A stretch of 50,358 nucleotides of DNA from Pseudophaeobacter leonis (lineage in GTDB: Bacteria; Pseudomonadota; Alphaproteobacteria; Rhodobacterales; Rhodobacteraceae), in assembly GCF_002087335.1 (NCBI RefSeq), contig NZ_MWVJ01000122.1:1-50358 (forward strand), given 5' to 3'. The position numbers were made by a program, and so were the translations under genes. The notes under the pieces were generated by a model. That model had not been told where the DNA came from and searched no databases. It worked only from the letters and a program-made list of their open reading frames with translations. How positions within the stretch are numbered: the stretch's first letter is position 1; every line of letters begins with the position of its first letter. Positions 18,586-27,912 of the stretch are shown here, piece after piece.

Positions 18586-21366
18586 CTACCGAAGTTGCAG
18601 AACATCAGGCACACATTTTCTGCGTCTCTCGGGCATGCTGGATGCACCATCCGCGCGGTGTATGCGGCGCGGTCCGTCTTTTAATTTGATCTGTGGTTTT
18701 GCAATTGGCCCAGCGGCGGTAAATGGCCATGGGCTCCGCGATAGTGGTTTGCCTATTTTGCGGGGCTGGCCCGCGACATCCAGTGTTTTACGTCGCATGT
18801 TGACGTTGCCATTCACCACAACTTGTACCAAGTCTGTTTCGACAACCGCCTGTTTGGTGCCGATGGTCCCATTTGCCACATTGATGGGCATGCGTAGGCA
18901 AACGATTGGGGCGGTGACACCCCGGTCTTTTGAAAACAGCCAGGGCAATATACCTAGACCGGCCAAATCCAGAAGTTGATTGTCAATGCTGCCATTTCTC
19001 ATCGTCACCAAGCCTCCGCCTGACATAGTGGCAATAAATTCCTTAATCGAAGAATGATTGCCAGATATGTCAAAGCGGGCATTCAGGATACCGCTGGCAG
19101 CCTTGTCAAATTTCAACTCATGCAAAATATCGGCGAAATTCCAGCCGCCAGTTGATCCAGACAGCTGGAGGGCCTCTGGAGTCTCGGCCAAATTCACCAA
19201 GGCGGTGATGTCAAAGTGGCCCCCGCCAATTTCGAAATTTATTGGCCCCAGCTGTGCCATTTCATCTTTCATTACCAGATCACTTTGCAGGCTGACTTCG
19301 CCCCGCCTGCCTTCGATCTTGTGCAGATCAATCTTGACGTCCAAATCCATGCCAGACAGCAGTATCGCCTGGCCAAGCGGTCGCAGGGTAACTTTTTGAA
19401 AGGGACCGGGCTTTTCGAGTGTACTATCCGATGTCGACAAAGGCTCCGTCGTCCCTGTTGACGTACCCGTGGCTGACGGGTTTGGATCCTTAAGTACCAA
19501 AGGCTGCACAATATTTCCATGTTCTGGCAGGTTCTGGATCGATGCTGCGTTCTGAACTGCCTCTGGATCCAGATCATCCAGTTTCCCAAGCTGCACCGCC
19601 GAGGCAATAATGTGCCGGAGGTCGTCGACCCGGATCAGATCACTATCAATTCGTCCCGACAAAAATGGGTGGCTTTCATCAAGATCGAGCTGTGCCGAAA
19701 ATTCGAGCTGCGATTGTTCGACTTTGATCGTAGCATCCCCATCCCACAACAATCCCTCACTTGCCAATGTGGCATCCAGGTGAACAGGCCCGATTTCAAC
19801 GGGCTTAAGGTCTAGGGCGGTAAGAAGCGCCGTCCCCGAAGGAACCTCAACTGTGACGTCCAATGATACATCGTTAAAATCAATTGCATTTTCAATCGAC
19901 CCTGAAACGTTTAAATCCCATAGATCGGTGTTTTGAGACATAGCTTTCAGGTCCGAAAGTTCTAGCTGTTGGCCAGTGCCACTCAAGTTGAACCCGCCTG
20001 ACACTTTTCCCAGCGCAAGTGAGGTCTGAAACAATTCAGGAGCCAACAAAGAAGCTGCCGGGACATCCAGTATTGCCTCAACGTCAATTCCCTCCAGTTG
20101 CAGGGCATCTGCGATGCTCCCTTCAAGCACAAGAAAGGGGGCTTGGGGCGGGCCAATGCGTAGCTCGACGGCGCCCAGCTTCAATTGCCCTTCTGGTGAG
20201 CGGGAAATATCCGAGACGACAATCGGGGGAGGGCCTTCACCGTGTGTATCTATCACAAAGCCATTGGTTGCGATCACCATGTGCCGTTTCGGGATCCCAC
20301 CGGGTTGGGCGATCAGCTGCATATCAATCCCGGTCAATTTGAGGTCCCGGCGCGCGCGGGCGGGTGCCGGGAGGTCATCAAGGGCGAACAAGCTGATCTT
20401 GGTGTCAACGCTGACATCATCAGGATTGCCAAGCTCCCCAAGATCCGCAGTCAATTCAAGCGATTGCCCGCCATCAAGTGCTACGCGTACCTTAATGTCG
20501 TCGATGCGTTTACTGGTGTCTGTTGTACTGAATTTTGCGCTTATCCGGCCAGTCCCCGTCAAGGTACTCTTCAGCTTGAGCAGGTCCAACAGTTGCCCCA
20601 CCTCGTCAATATTGGCTGTGACAGAACCGGTGATCCCAGTCTGATCCGACACACCATCAACCTGAAGGTTTAGTTTTTCGAATTCGGCATTGAGCGCAAA
20701 CCGATCCCCCGGCGAAAAGCTCCCTGTGAGGGAAAGGTCTTGTCCGTTTAGGCGGCCATCTGCCCGCAGTGCCAGAGGCACACTTTGATCCACATTCCCT
20801 ATCCTCAGAGAGGTAAGGTGAAGGTCAAGATCTAACCCGTCCAGGGCATTTTTGTAGATCAAATTGCTGTCGATAAATTCGACTTTGTGACTTGTAAGAA
20901 AGCCATTCAGCTCAGCTTGAATTGTTGCTTTTCCAGCTGAAGGCGTTTTGATATCGGAATTTTCTGGCTCAAAGACAGGCCAGGATGCCTCCCCTTTTTC
21001 ATCAACCAGTAGAGCAATCCGTGCTCTGGCTACTCGGATATTCTGAGGGTCGAGAATGCCTTTGAACAGGTCACCTGGGCTTACGTCAAAATGAAGGTCC
21101 CCAACTTCGGCGAGGTTGACCTCAGCTGGGGATTGGTTCGGAATTGCGAGGCCGCGAATAGACACTTTGATGACAGAGCCTAGATCCACATTTACGCCGT
21201 CGCGAATGAATACGGTTTGGCCAGTTTTTGCCGTAACCATCCTTGCAACCAGATGGCCACGAGGAGAATCGAGCAACGATGTTGAGAGCCCAAGCCAGAC
21301 AACGGTAAATCCGAGTCCCAATAGGCAAGCAGTCAGAATGCAGATTTTCTTAAACCATTTTAGCAT
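18586..21366 (-). CDS. AsmA-family inner-membrane-anchored protein
   Basis: 926 residues. One N-terminal membrane segment (about 7-29) is followed by a long periplasmic beta-rich region and, at about 720-880, the AsmA_2-type C-terminal domain (MSGGGLVTMRNGSIDNQLLDL, then ETDLVQVVVNGNVNMRRKTLD). A low-complexity Thr/Ser linker lies near residue 660. AsmA-like proteins of the wider bridge-like lipid transfer class are implicated in moving phospholipid between inner and outer membranes and in outer-membrane assembly. The frame is intact. No copy of the 16-bp regulon site is seen upstream, so it may be controlled separately. Confidence 0.87.
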   Translation of the reverse strand: MLKWFKKICILTACLLGLGFTVVWLGLSTSLLDSPRGHLVARMVTAKTGQTVFIRDGVNVDLGSVIKVSIRGLAIPNQSPAEVNLAEVGDLHFDVSPGDLFKGILDPQNIRVARARIALLVDEKGEASWPVFEPENSDIKTPSAGKATIQAELNGFLTSHKVEFIDSNLIYKNALDGLDLDLHLTSLRIGNVDQSVPLALRADGRLNGQDLSLTGSFSPGDRFALNAEFEKLNLQVDGVSDQTGITGSVTANIDEVGQLLDLLKLKSTLTGTGRISAKFSTTDTSKRIDDIKVRVALDGGQSLELTADLGELGNPDDVSVDTKISLFALDDLPAPARARRDLKLTGIDMQLIAQPGGIPKRHMVIATNGFVIDTHGEGPPPIVVSDISRSPEGQLKLGAVELRIGPPQAPFLVLEGSIADALQLEGIDVEAILDVPAASLLAPELFQTSLALGKVSGGFNLSGTGQQLELSDLKAMSQNTDLWDLNVSGSIENAIDFNDVSLDVTVEVPSGTALLTALDLKPVEIGPVHLDATLASEGLLWDGDATIKVEQSQLEFSAQLDLDESHPFLSGRIDSDLIRVDDLRHIIASAVQLGKLDDLDPEAVQNAASIQNLPEHGNIVQPLVLKDPNPSATGTSTGTTEPLSTSDSTLEKPGPFQKVTLRPLGQAILLSGMDLDVKIDLHKIEGRRGEVSLQSDLVMKDEMAQLGPINFEIGGGHFDITALVNLAETPEALQLSGSTGGWNFADILHELKFDKAASGILNARFDISGNHSSIKEFIATMSGGGLVTMRNGSIDNQLLDLAGLGILPWLFSKDRGVTAPIVCLRMPINVANGTIGTKQAVVETDLVQVVVNGNVNMRRKTLDVAGQPRKIGKPLSRSPWPFTAAGPIAKPQIKLKDGPRRIHRADGASSMPERRRKCVPDVLQLR

Positions 21367-21469
21367 AGTGACCCATTTCCTTCAGTATTGACCGATCCAT
21401 CATTATGCTAGTTAGAGGCTCGCTTCGCCAAGGACGATCGACTGGGACTACAGTGGGTACCTTGGCAAA

Positions 21470-21600
21470 TCATGCCACGCCTCTCCCCTTTTGCTGACGG
21501 AATTTCGTGCCATCAATCCACATGTGATGCAGCAGTACAACGAGTTTACACGCAAAGGCGACAGGACTTGGTCTGCGACCCAGCCCCCTACTATTGCCGG
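21470..21600 (-). mobile_element. IS110-family transposase C-terminal remnant (tentative)
   Basis: Minus-strand translation ends VAFACKLVVLLHHMWIDGTKFR followed by a stop, close to the C-terminus of IS116/IS110/IS902-type transposases. No other part is recognisable. The stretch from here to 21980 has no other gene. Confidence 0.55.
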
Positions 21601-21998
21601 TCAATGCATGGCGGGGGGCTTTTTCGCCTGGATCGTTCGAGTATCTGGGAAAAGGTCGTTCCTGTTCCATCAACAGACGTTGAAGCGATCTGGTGCCCCC
21701 CCCCCAAGCAGTGGCGACATCGCTCGGGCCGGGATTTTTAGTCCTGTCGGCATTGCAGACTGCGCATTCCATGGTCCAAATTTTGATTAAAAACCTTGTT
21801 CTGGATCAATTTTACTTTTTTAGTATCTGATACTCATTCTCTAACTATCGAGCAATTGTACACGGATTTTCGGTCCGGATGCGCCTTGCCAATCAAATGC
21901 AGTGAGTGGCGCGTGATAACCAAAATCGGCATCTCGCGCTGTAAAATTGACTTCGATACACTTGGTGCATAGGTTGCGAAGTGGCCCTGGGGGGGGAG

Positions 21999-23005
21999 AT
22001 GGACAAGATTTCGACATGCCGAGCGGCCTACCTGATACCGTTCATTGAGGTCCTGCGCGATATTGGCGCCCCGGTCACCCGGGAGTTGGCAAAAGCAAAA
22101 TTGCCGACAATGGTCGAGGAAATGCCAGAAGATCTTATCAGCAATACCCTTGCTCTGGAATTCCTCTCTGAAAATGAAAAGCGCCAAGGTCTCGATGACC
22201 TGGGCTGGCTTTGGGCCAAACAGTTTTCATATTCGACCTTCAGCTCTGAACTGCTGGCTTCCTTGCAGCCCATGTCCACTGTTAAAGCGCGTCTCGACCG
22301 CTTCGCCTGCCTGTCTAAACTGGAGGATTCCGATGTCAGTATTGGTGTTATCAAATCGGATGGCCGCGCTGAGGTCTTTTGCGACGCCGTTGCTCCCGAT
22401 GGGCTGAACGGCATTCACATCTCGGAATGGACCCAGGTTATGGTTTTGATTGATTTGGTTCGCAGTATCACCGGTGAAAACTGGTCCCCTGACGAGATCA
22501 GGTTCAAGCTGATTTCAGCGTCTGCGATGAAGCGCGCGAAGCCAACCCGAATACACGGTTCCGCAAGCGATCGGCCCGCACGTCGATCATCATGCCCTTG
22601 TCGGTTCTTGCGGCCAGCAAGATCGCTTGTGGGGCGCCACAAGCGCCAGACCCGCGCACCCCCGTGGAATTGGACGGGGTCGAGAATCTGAAACGTCTGA
22701 TCCGCCCCTATCTGCGTGCAGTAGCACCCAAAATAGAAGTCCTCGCCGAAATCACCGGAACAAGTCCAAGAACGCTGCAACGACAACTGCGGAACCATGG
22801 TGTGAATTTAAGACAGCTGATCGAAACCACCCGTTTTGAAGTAGCGAGCGAGATGTTGAGGGAGCCGGGCATTTCGCTGGTCGACGTGGCGATGACGCTT
22901 GGCTATGAAAACCAGTCGAATTTCGGACGCAGTTTTCGGCGTTACGCTGGGATCAGCCCAGGTAGATATCGCCGTGAGGTGACCTGTCGGGAATGTACTG
23001 CCTGA
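21999..23005 (+). pseudogene. Full-length AraC-family regulator, frameshifted
   Basis: The N-terminal 'arabinose-binding-like' domain runs in one frame from 21999 (MDKISTCRAAYLIPFIEVLR) to about 22530. The second frame carries on with REANPNTRFRKRSARTS, then the double helix-turn-helix (LAEITGTSPRTLQRQLRNHG, LVDVAMTLGYENQSNFGRSF) to 23005. Restoring one base gives 335 residues, the normal length for OruR-like AraC regulators. As the only regulator in the cluster with an effector domain, it is the likely former controller of the regulon. Whether the frameshift is real decides whether the regulon still has a sensor. Confidence 0.85.
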
Positions 23006-23155
23006 TCTGACGCAAACGACCCCCAAAAGGCCCACGCTGTCTGGCGCCAGCGCTTAAGGACATTTCACCGCTTGTACCCTACGATCCGTGCTGGGATCGC
23101 TCCGGTTTCTAGCACGATGCTGATTGCGTAAAGGCGACTGCTACTGAACGTCATG

Positions 23156-23230
23156 TTTCAGGCTGCGCTAATGGCAAGTCATCACAATCCAGTCTTGAAA
23201 CCACTTGCAGACCGGTTCCGCGCGGCAAGT
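23156..23230 (+). mobile_element. IS110-family transposase remnant
   Basis: FQAALMASHHNPVLKPLADRFRAA matches the conserved region near the C-terminus of IS110-type transposases (family form: aALvAsrhNPvlkaFyeRL). The following codons to 23401 do not match the family. Confidence 0.7.
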
Positions 23231-23401
23231 AATGGGAACATCAGAATGAAATTAGAAGCGCCAGTTCCAGAAGACCTTGCCGCGAAACTCGGAGCTGAGA
23301 CAGCTCAAATACGCGGAATTCTGCAAGGCAAAGCTATTGTGCGCCTTGAGGGCATTGCAAATCCTTTGGAGGAAATTAGTTGGCGACTTCGATACCTATA
23401 A

Positions 23402-23661
23402 TCAAAGGGAATGTTCTACGCCAATCGCCATGCAAAACGCAAAGTCACTTGGGCGAGGTGACCGCCGCACAAGCCCAAATAGCGCTTGTTCATGGGCCTA
23501 TTTACAAAAAAGTCAGGAAGACAATCACGCTGGATATCCTTGGGCGGTGAAGGTCCCCCAAGCGCATTGCCAAGGCGTAGCAAACATCACTTTACCCAGA
23601 TATTCAACTCAACAGATGGCCGGAACCTGCAGCGTATTGATCTCGCAATGCTCGCCCACAG
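23402..23661. other. No recognisable gene
   Basis: Short frames only. It lies between IS110 debris and the phage-derived block. Confidence 0.45.
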
Positions 23662-23913
23662 TCATCCAATTCCAATCGCGGTTATCGAAACGCCGAAGTG
23701 AAGCATTTTTGAAGCGCAGGTAGACAAGCATTTGTCAATCGTGGTGGTCGAAACATCCAGCGCCGCGCCCAAGAGGTTCTTGTTCACCTCTGCATTCGGC
23801 ACACCCTTTGGGATCTGGGACGTCTTTGGGCATGGGGTGTTTTTGACCAACGCCCGTTCTTCACCGGCCAGCGGCGTTAACTCAGGAACTGGCGGTGTTT
23901 CATCCTCTGGCAT
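23662..23913 (-). pseudogene. Phage terminase small subunit (Nu1-like), C-terminally truncated
   Basis: Start MPEDETPPVPEL at 23913. The segment AEVNKNLLGAALDVSTTTID has the Nu1-type helix-turn-helix pattern (EVNKxxLAxxxxVSxxTIxxW) that binds cos or pac DNA in phage packaging. After about residue 70 homology ends and a stop follows at 23662; intact proteins of this type run to about 150-190 residues. It is the last gene of a minus-strand phage-type block. Small terminases are also hallmark genes of phage satellites, which use them to redirect a helper's packaging. The family call rests on one motif. Confidence 0.55.
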
Positions 23914-24032
23914 AACAACAACCCCAACCCAAAAAGCCACCTTTCGGAAATCCCGCACCGCCCAAAACACCGGGGTGCGAATATACCCACGTGGCAAGGT
24001 GCCAGAAGGACCCGCGAGTGTATTTGGAGGGC

Positions 24033-24635
24033 CTAGCGGCGGCGGGTGGCGAAGGCCCTGGCCAGGGCGCGATAGAAATGGCGGGGAAGCGGCGGGGCCG
24101 GTGCGGCGGTTATTTTCGGGTAGAACTTGAAGGCCTTGCGATAGCTGGGGGGCTTATCGGTGAAGGCAAAGATCTTTTGGGGGGCTTTGCGGCCCTTGCG
24201 CTCATAAATGCCCGGTGTCATCCGCCCACCGGCCCGTGGAGTAAAGTAGCGCGCCGCATTAGATCGCCGCTTACGTCCGGGAGGTGTCTTGGGCTCATTC
24301 TGGGCGGCATCGCCCTGGGCCTTGAGGCCGGACAATACCTTTTGGATCTGCCCTGGCGAGACATTGCCGTGCTTGTTATTGCGGGCATGTTTGGTTGGCA
24401 CAACGTATCCCGCATTCAGCAGACGTTCCAGCCCGGTCTTGTGCCTCGGCCCGCCTTCCACCTGGCGCAAGAGGTAGTCCTTACGGACGGTTGCAAACTT
24501 ACGCTGGATCTTGATTTGCAACCGTCTAGTTGCGCGGCGAAAGTAAAAGGCGTTGAGCGTCCAGCGCGTCGGATTGTGGAAGGTCTGGCGCATATGGCAC
24601 TTGTTCAGCTCTATCAAATCCACTTCCGGTGTCAT
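24033..24635 (-). CDS. Phage-associated basic protein, function unknown
   Basis: 200 residues, very basic (many Arg/Lys), with no signal peptide or membrane segment. Features: FRRATRRLQIKIQRKFATVR, GPRHKTGLERLLNAGYVVPTKH, RAGGRMTPGIYERKGRK, and a C-terminal PRHFYRALARAFATRRR. This looks like a phage-encoded protein, perhaps a minor virion or head-associated protein, but I cannot name a family. It lies 119 bp upstream of the terminase fragment on the same strand, within the phage-derived block. Confidence 0.6.
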   Translation of the reverse strand: MTPEVDLIELNKCHMRQTFHNPTRWTLNAFYFRRATRRLQIKIQRKFATVRKDYLLRQVEGGPRHKTGLERLLNAGYVVPTKHARNNKHGNVSPGQIQKVLSGLKAQGDAAQNEPKTPPGRKRRSNAARYFTPRAGGRMTPGIYERKGRKAPQKIFAFTDKPPSYRKAFKFYPKITAAPAPPLPRHFYRALARAFATRRR

Positions 24636-24852
24636 TCAGGGCAACGGAGGTGGCAAACGGTAGTTGCATCCGAGCCGAGTCCGATAGATCACGCTCAACT
24701 TCGCGCAGGTTGGATTGAAGGCTCATTTCCATTTGGATCACAACGTATCAGACATGGGGATATGGTTGAAAGCAAGAGAAGGTCCTGCAATACTTAAAGT
24801 TGCTCAGGCAGCGAATTTTTCGGGTCCTGTTCAATCAGGAGAATGCCGCTGT

Positions 24853-25620
24853 ATGCGAAATAGCTTGCAAACAATAAGTATGAATGTTGTGTCTGCACTT
24901 TTGACATCGCTTTGCCTCACAGTGTTGGCCTATGCGTTCAGCAGGTTTAATAGTGAAAGTAACGATAATTCCCTAATTGTAATAGGGCTTCCGATAATAC
25001 ATTACTCTTATTGGGAAGGTGGGGAGCTGCAAGATCAAATTATGAAAGAGGCGATTTCAGGGATAAAAGAATCGGGAGTTCAGGAATATGGCTTAGCTGG
25101 TTTGGAGTTGTATCCAATAATTTCCCAATTCTCATGTTCGTATTACATTGATCTTCACTTGGATGATGTTGGCTTTGACCAAGAAGCTTCAATGTCTTAC
25201 TCTGGTTTGGGCGTAATTGGAGGTAGATATCGCGATATAAACGATAGGGAAGGTCAGATGTTTCTTGGGGAGTTTTCCAGATCAGAAAATTCTAGAGATG
25301 ATGCTGTGCATCGGTTTGAAGCAAAGTCAAAAAATAGGGCTGTTTTGTACACCTATGATCACTGCGCGCAGAACGAAGGGAAGTTTCTTCAAAACTTCTC
25401 CCTAACGGGTGTTCCGAAGGATTTGAGGGTAAGGTACGATGTTGAAGAAAGCCCGTATGGTTTTTGGAGCCAAGCATCGCAGCCTATCGTCAATACGATT
25501 TACGCCTTTGCATTGACTGGTTTCGTTACGGCGATGTGTGCACTATTTGTTTTGATTAAGATGTTTGTTAGCTTTTGGGTGTCCAAGTTTTGGCGTTTAA
25601 ACTCAAAACTCCCGGAATAA
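24853..25620 (+). CDS. AT-rich membrane-anchored protein of unknown function (cargo gene)
   Basis: 255 residues from the ATG at 24853, with AGGAG 11 bp upstream; an ATG at 24880 is an alternative. A transmembrane helix near the N-terminus (MNVVSALLTSLCLTVLAYAF) and one near the C-terminus (IYAFALTGFVTAMCALFVLI) bracket a region of about 180 residues rich in Ser, Asp, Tyr and Glu, predicted outside the membrane plane. The gene is clearly more A+T-rich than everything around it and is on the opposite strand to its phage-type neighbours, the mark of a recently acquired accessory ('moron') gene. I recognise no domain. Confidence 0.72.
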   Translation: MRNSLQTISMNVVSALLTSLCLTVLAYAFSRFNSESNDNSLIVIGLPIIHYSYWEGGELQDQIMKEAISGIKESGVQEYGLAGLELYPIISQFSCSYYIDLHLDDVGFDQEASMSYSGLGVIGGRYRDINDREGQMFLGEFSRSENSRDDAVHRFEAKSKNRAVLYTYDHCAQNEGKFLQNFSLTGVPKDLRVRYDVEESPYGFWSQASQPIVNTIYAFALTGFVTAMCALFVLIKMFVSFWVSKFWRLNSKLPE

Positions 25621-25730
25621 AAGTTCCAGCGGATTGATGGCAACGCAGGGCATGGTGCGGGATATGATCGGACCTCCCTCACGGATATTGCGATTTTGCG
25701 CAGCTCTTCGACGATGCCGAGGGGTATACA

Positions 25731-26408
25731 TCAGGGTTTCGGGTTGTTGCGCAGATTTGTGCATGGGGTCGGTGCCTGCATGTAGCCGCAACAAAGGACT
25801 AGGCATTGCGCCATTTCGACTATGGCCAGTGTGGCGGCGTCCTGCGCGGTTTCATTGGATGCGGCGGCACCGGCATTCTGCAGCATCTCGGCTCGGCTCA
25901 GCTTATCGACTGCCACCCATTGGGCAAGCTGGCGAAAACTCACCCTTGCCAGACCATCAGAGCGGCGCAGGCGGCGGGCGTCTTTTCGTGGGACGACCAT
26001 TTCGCCATCAGCAAGTGCGGCATTCATTTGGCGAAGGCGCGTTGCGGCGGTGAGGGCGCGAAGGCTGGGGCCGCGTGCACCGCTTCCACCCGTGCCGCCA
26101 GTTGGATCACTGGTGCCACCCGATGAATGCACGGTCTCGAATACCTCTGCATATTCCAAAACTGCGGCACGCGAGGCCGGGTTGAGGATGCGCAGGGTGG
26201 TGGGCGTCTTGACGCGCCAGACCCTTGCCCGGTTCAGCACCACCTGACCATCCACGTTCTGGCTGGGTCCGGTTTCAATCTCGGCCGTTTCGATGTCAGG
26301 TCTGGCCAGGCGGGTCACTGTGCCATCAGCCAGTTTCGCATGGGTGTCCCAGGTAAAGGGGGGCAGGGTGACTTTTGGTGTTGCTCGGGTTTTGCGCTTT
26401 CTGGCCAT
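25731..26408 (-). CDS. Phage or satellite protein of unknown function
   Basis: 225 residues. Basic N-terminus (MARKRKTRATPKVTLPPFTW), a compact beta-rich-looking region to about residue 95, a Gly/Ser/Thr linker (SSGGTSDPTGGTGGSGARG), then a helical part (LRALTAATRLRQMNAALADG, VSFRQLAQWVAVDKLSRAEM). The last 20 residues contain a CC pair and may be read-through sequence. It lies between the primase fragment and the cargo gene, on the same strand as the primase fragment. No family recognised. Confidence 0.6.
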   Translation of the reverse strand: MARKRKTRATPKVTLPPFTWDTHAKLADGTVTRLARPDIETAEIETGPSQNVDGQVVLNRARVWRVKTPTTLRILNPASRAAVLEYAEVFETVHSSGGTSDPTGGTGGSGARGPSLRALTAATRLRQMNAALADGEMVVPRKDARRLRRSDGLARVSFRQLAQWVAVDKLSRAEMLQNAGAAASNETAQDAATLAIVEMAQCLVLCCGYMQAPTPCTNLRNNPKP

Positions 26409-26505
26409 GAGTCTTTCCTTTCCGGGTGGCGGGGTGCGACGGGTAACCCGCTCCCCATTGTTTTCTATTTTTTTCGATACATAGTTTTTTGCACTTATAG
26501 CGCGG

Positions 26506-26599
26506 GCCTCACCCTCTTCTTCTTCTTCACTCCTCTCTTTTTTTTCAATTAGTTAGAAGGGAAAAAAAGGGAGATTTTGGGGGTGAAGAGGGTGAAGGC
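26506..26599. repeat. Inverted repeat around a pyrimidine/purine tract
   Basis: gcctcaccctcttc at 26506-26519 is mirrored by gaagagggtgaaggc at 26585-26599 (one extra base). The interval is almost pure pyrimidine then pure purine (runs of T and A). It is adjacent to the primase fragment and might be an old replication origin; no other evidence. Confidence 0.55.
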
Positions 26600-26758
26600 T
26601 TTGCGCCGAAATTGCGGCTTTTCTCCTATGTCTTCCCCGCCGGACCACGGCGGGGACCGCTTAATCCCTGCTTTGATTGGCCCGTTGGGTGAGTTTTCGC
26701 GCCTGTTTCACCTGGGGCGCGGGGTTGGCAGAGGTAGTGGGCACAAGGCAAAAGGGCA

Positions 26759-27361
26759 TCAAAACGCCGGTCCTTTCTCAGCCGGGGGCGCGCCTTTTGG
26801 TCTGTTGCCGGTGACGCGCTCCACCAGGTCGGCGGCATCTGGCGCCCATTTTAGTCCTTTCCAATGGGATCTCCCACGCACTGGGCCACGCTCAAAACCC
26901 TTTTCGACCATGATATCGCCCACGGTTTTCATCTGGAAAAGCTGACGGCCTTCCTGTTCGCACCAGGCTTCATGCACCTTGTAAAATTCACTGACAGAGA
27001 GGCGACCCTTGGCGTCCTTGTGGGTCATTTCAGTCAGAAACACACCGACGGGATCAGCCGATTCAAGCAATTGGATCTTGAGACGGGTCATAGGCTCGGG
27101 CAGGGCGACGCCGCGTCGCAGGAAGTCCTGAAAACCTTCGATCAGCCAATTCAGAATGCCGCTGGCTTCCCTGCGTAATTCGGCCTCAACCTCGCCTTGG
27201 GAACGCTGTTTGTCCTGCGGCAGGCTGCGCAGGTTCACGTCAAAGGGCACAAAGACCAAGCGGCGGCGAGTGCCTTCGTCCTCATCTTTGATCTTGGGTG
27301 TATGGTGCTGGATTGCGCTTAGGAAACGCAACAGCGCGGGATTTTTGAGTTTTGACAACAT
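26759..27361 (-). pseudogene. P4/D5-type phage primase-helicase, C-terminal fragment
   Basis: The stretch KIKDEDEGTRRRLVFVPFDV followed by EAELRREASGILNWLIEGFQ and GVALPEPM is the conserved end of the superfamily 3 helicase part of phage P4 alpha/D5-like primases and the start of their C-terminal DNA-binding region (family form: p.i.gtDeGiwRRi..vPF...). The primase domain and Walker motifs are absent upstream of 27361. About 200 residues remain of a protein that normally has 600-900. These proteins start replication of P4-like satellites and many prophages. Confidence 0.78.
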
Positions 27362-27803
27362 GAGGGGTCATTCCTTTTGCAAGAATGACCCCTTTGTGAT
27401 CCGAATGGTGTTTTATTGGCAGTGCGAATGGTGTTGTTCAAGTGCATATAATTAAAGCACAAACACACTATATTCACTGCCACGCACAACATCTGTGACT
27501 CATACTCGCAAGGCATCAGAATTCTCTCATATTTGGGTAATTCCCTCGCAATTGACCGAAAGACGGCAAAACTAGTTGTTTCGGGGTAATAAGAGTTGTT
27601 GCGCCGCTTGGTACGTATCATTCCAAATTGGTTAATTTGTTTCCCGCACCATTTAACAACCAGAAAGGGTGTCAAAATTATCGGACTGTTTATTGTGAGG
27701 GGAAGGTCATGCAGTTGATTTGCGATGGGAGTTGTGGCAATTTTCTTATGCAGCCGCAAAAAACGGTTGCCGGGATTGGAACCCCGCATGTTACACGGCG
27801 TCC
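27362..27803. other. No recognisable gene (442 bp)
   Basis: Moderately A+T-rich, with no frame with coding character. It presumably includes the promoter for the C4-type RNA and the small genes that follow, and the breakpoint that removed the primase N-terminus. Confidence 0.45.
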
Positions 27804-27830
27804 AAACCGCGCCATTGTTGCGCGGTTTTT
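27804..27830 (+). terminator. Hairpin with T-tail before the C4-type RNA
   Basis: AAACCGCGC (27804-27812) and GCGCGGTTT (27820-27828) form a perfect 9-bp stem with a 7-base loop, ending in five T. It is either a terminator or part of the RNA regulatory leader. Confidence 0.7.
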
Positions 27831-27912
27831 CTATGGGTTCGGGCGTTCGGGGCCGCTTCAGCGGGCCGCTCCGTGTGGCGGTATTGGTAACCCCGTTCGT
27901 CCGGCCTACCCA
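27831..27912 (+). ncRNA. C4-type phage antisense RNA (candidate)
   Basis: The sequence TATGGGTTCGGGCGTTCGGGG ... CCCCGTTCGTCCGGCCTACC, with a hairpin between, matches my memory of the C4 antisense RNA family of phages P1/P7 and many prophages. Pairing supports it: GGGT 27835-27838 with ACCC 27908-27911; GGGCG and CGGGG (27841-27852) with CCCCG and CGTCC (27891-27902) around a symmetric U-U internal loop; and GGCCGC-TTCA-GCGGGCC at 27851-27867 as an inner hairpin. C4 RNAs repress a downstream phage gene by pairing near its ribosome-binding site. Here the next genes are small phage-type frames from 27964. Confidence 0.7.

Noticed and set aside
23486..23701. Plus-strand frame of 71 codons
   Set aside because: No recognisable motif, no ribosome-binding site, lies in IS and phage debris.
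27771..27790. GGATTGGAACCCC, resembling the T-arm of a tRNA read on the minus strand
   Set aside because: The rest does not fold into a cloverleaf; it belongs to the leader of the C4-type RNA region. It also does not match tRNA-Gln, so it is not the missing attachment repeat.
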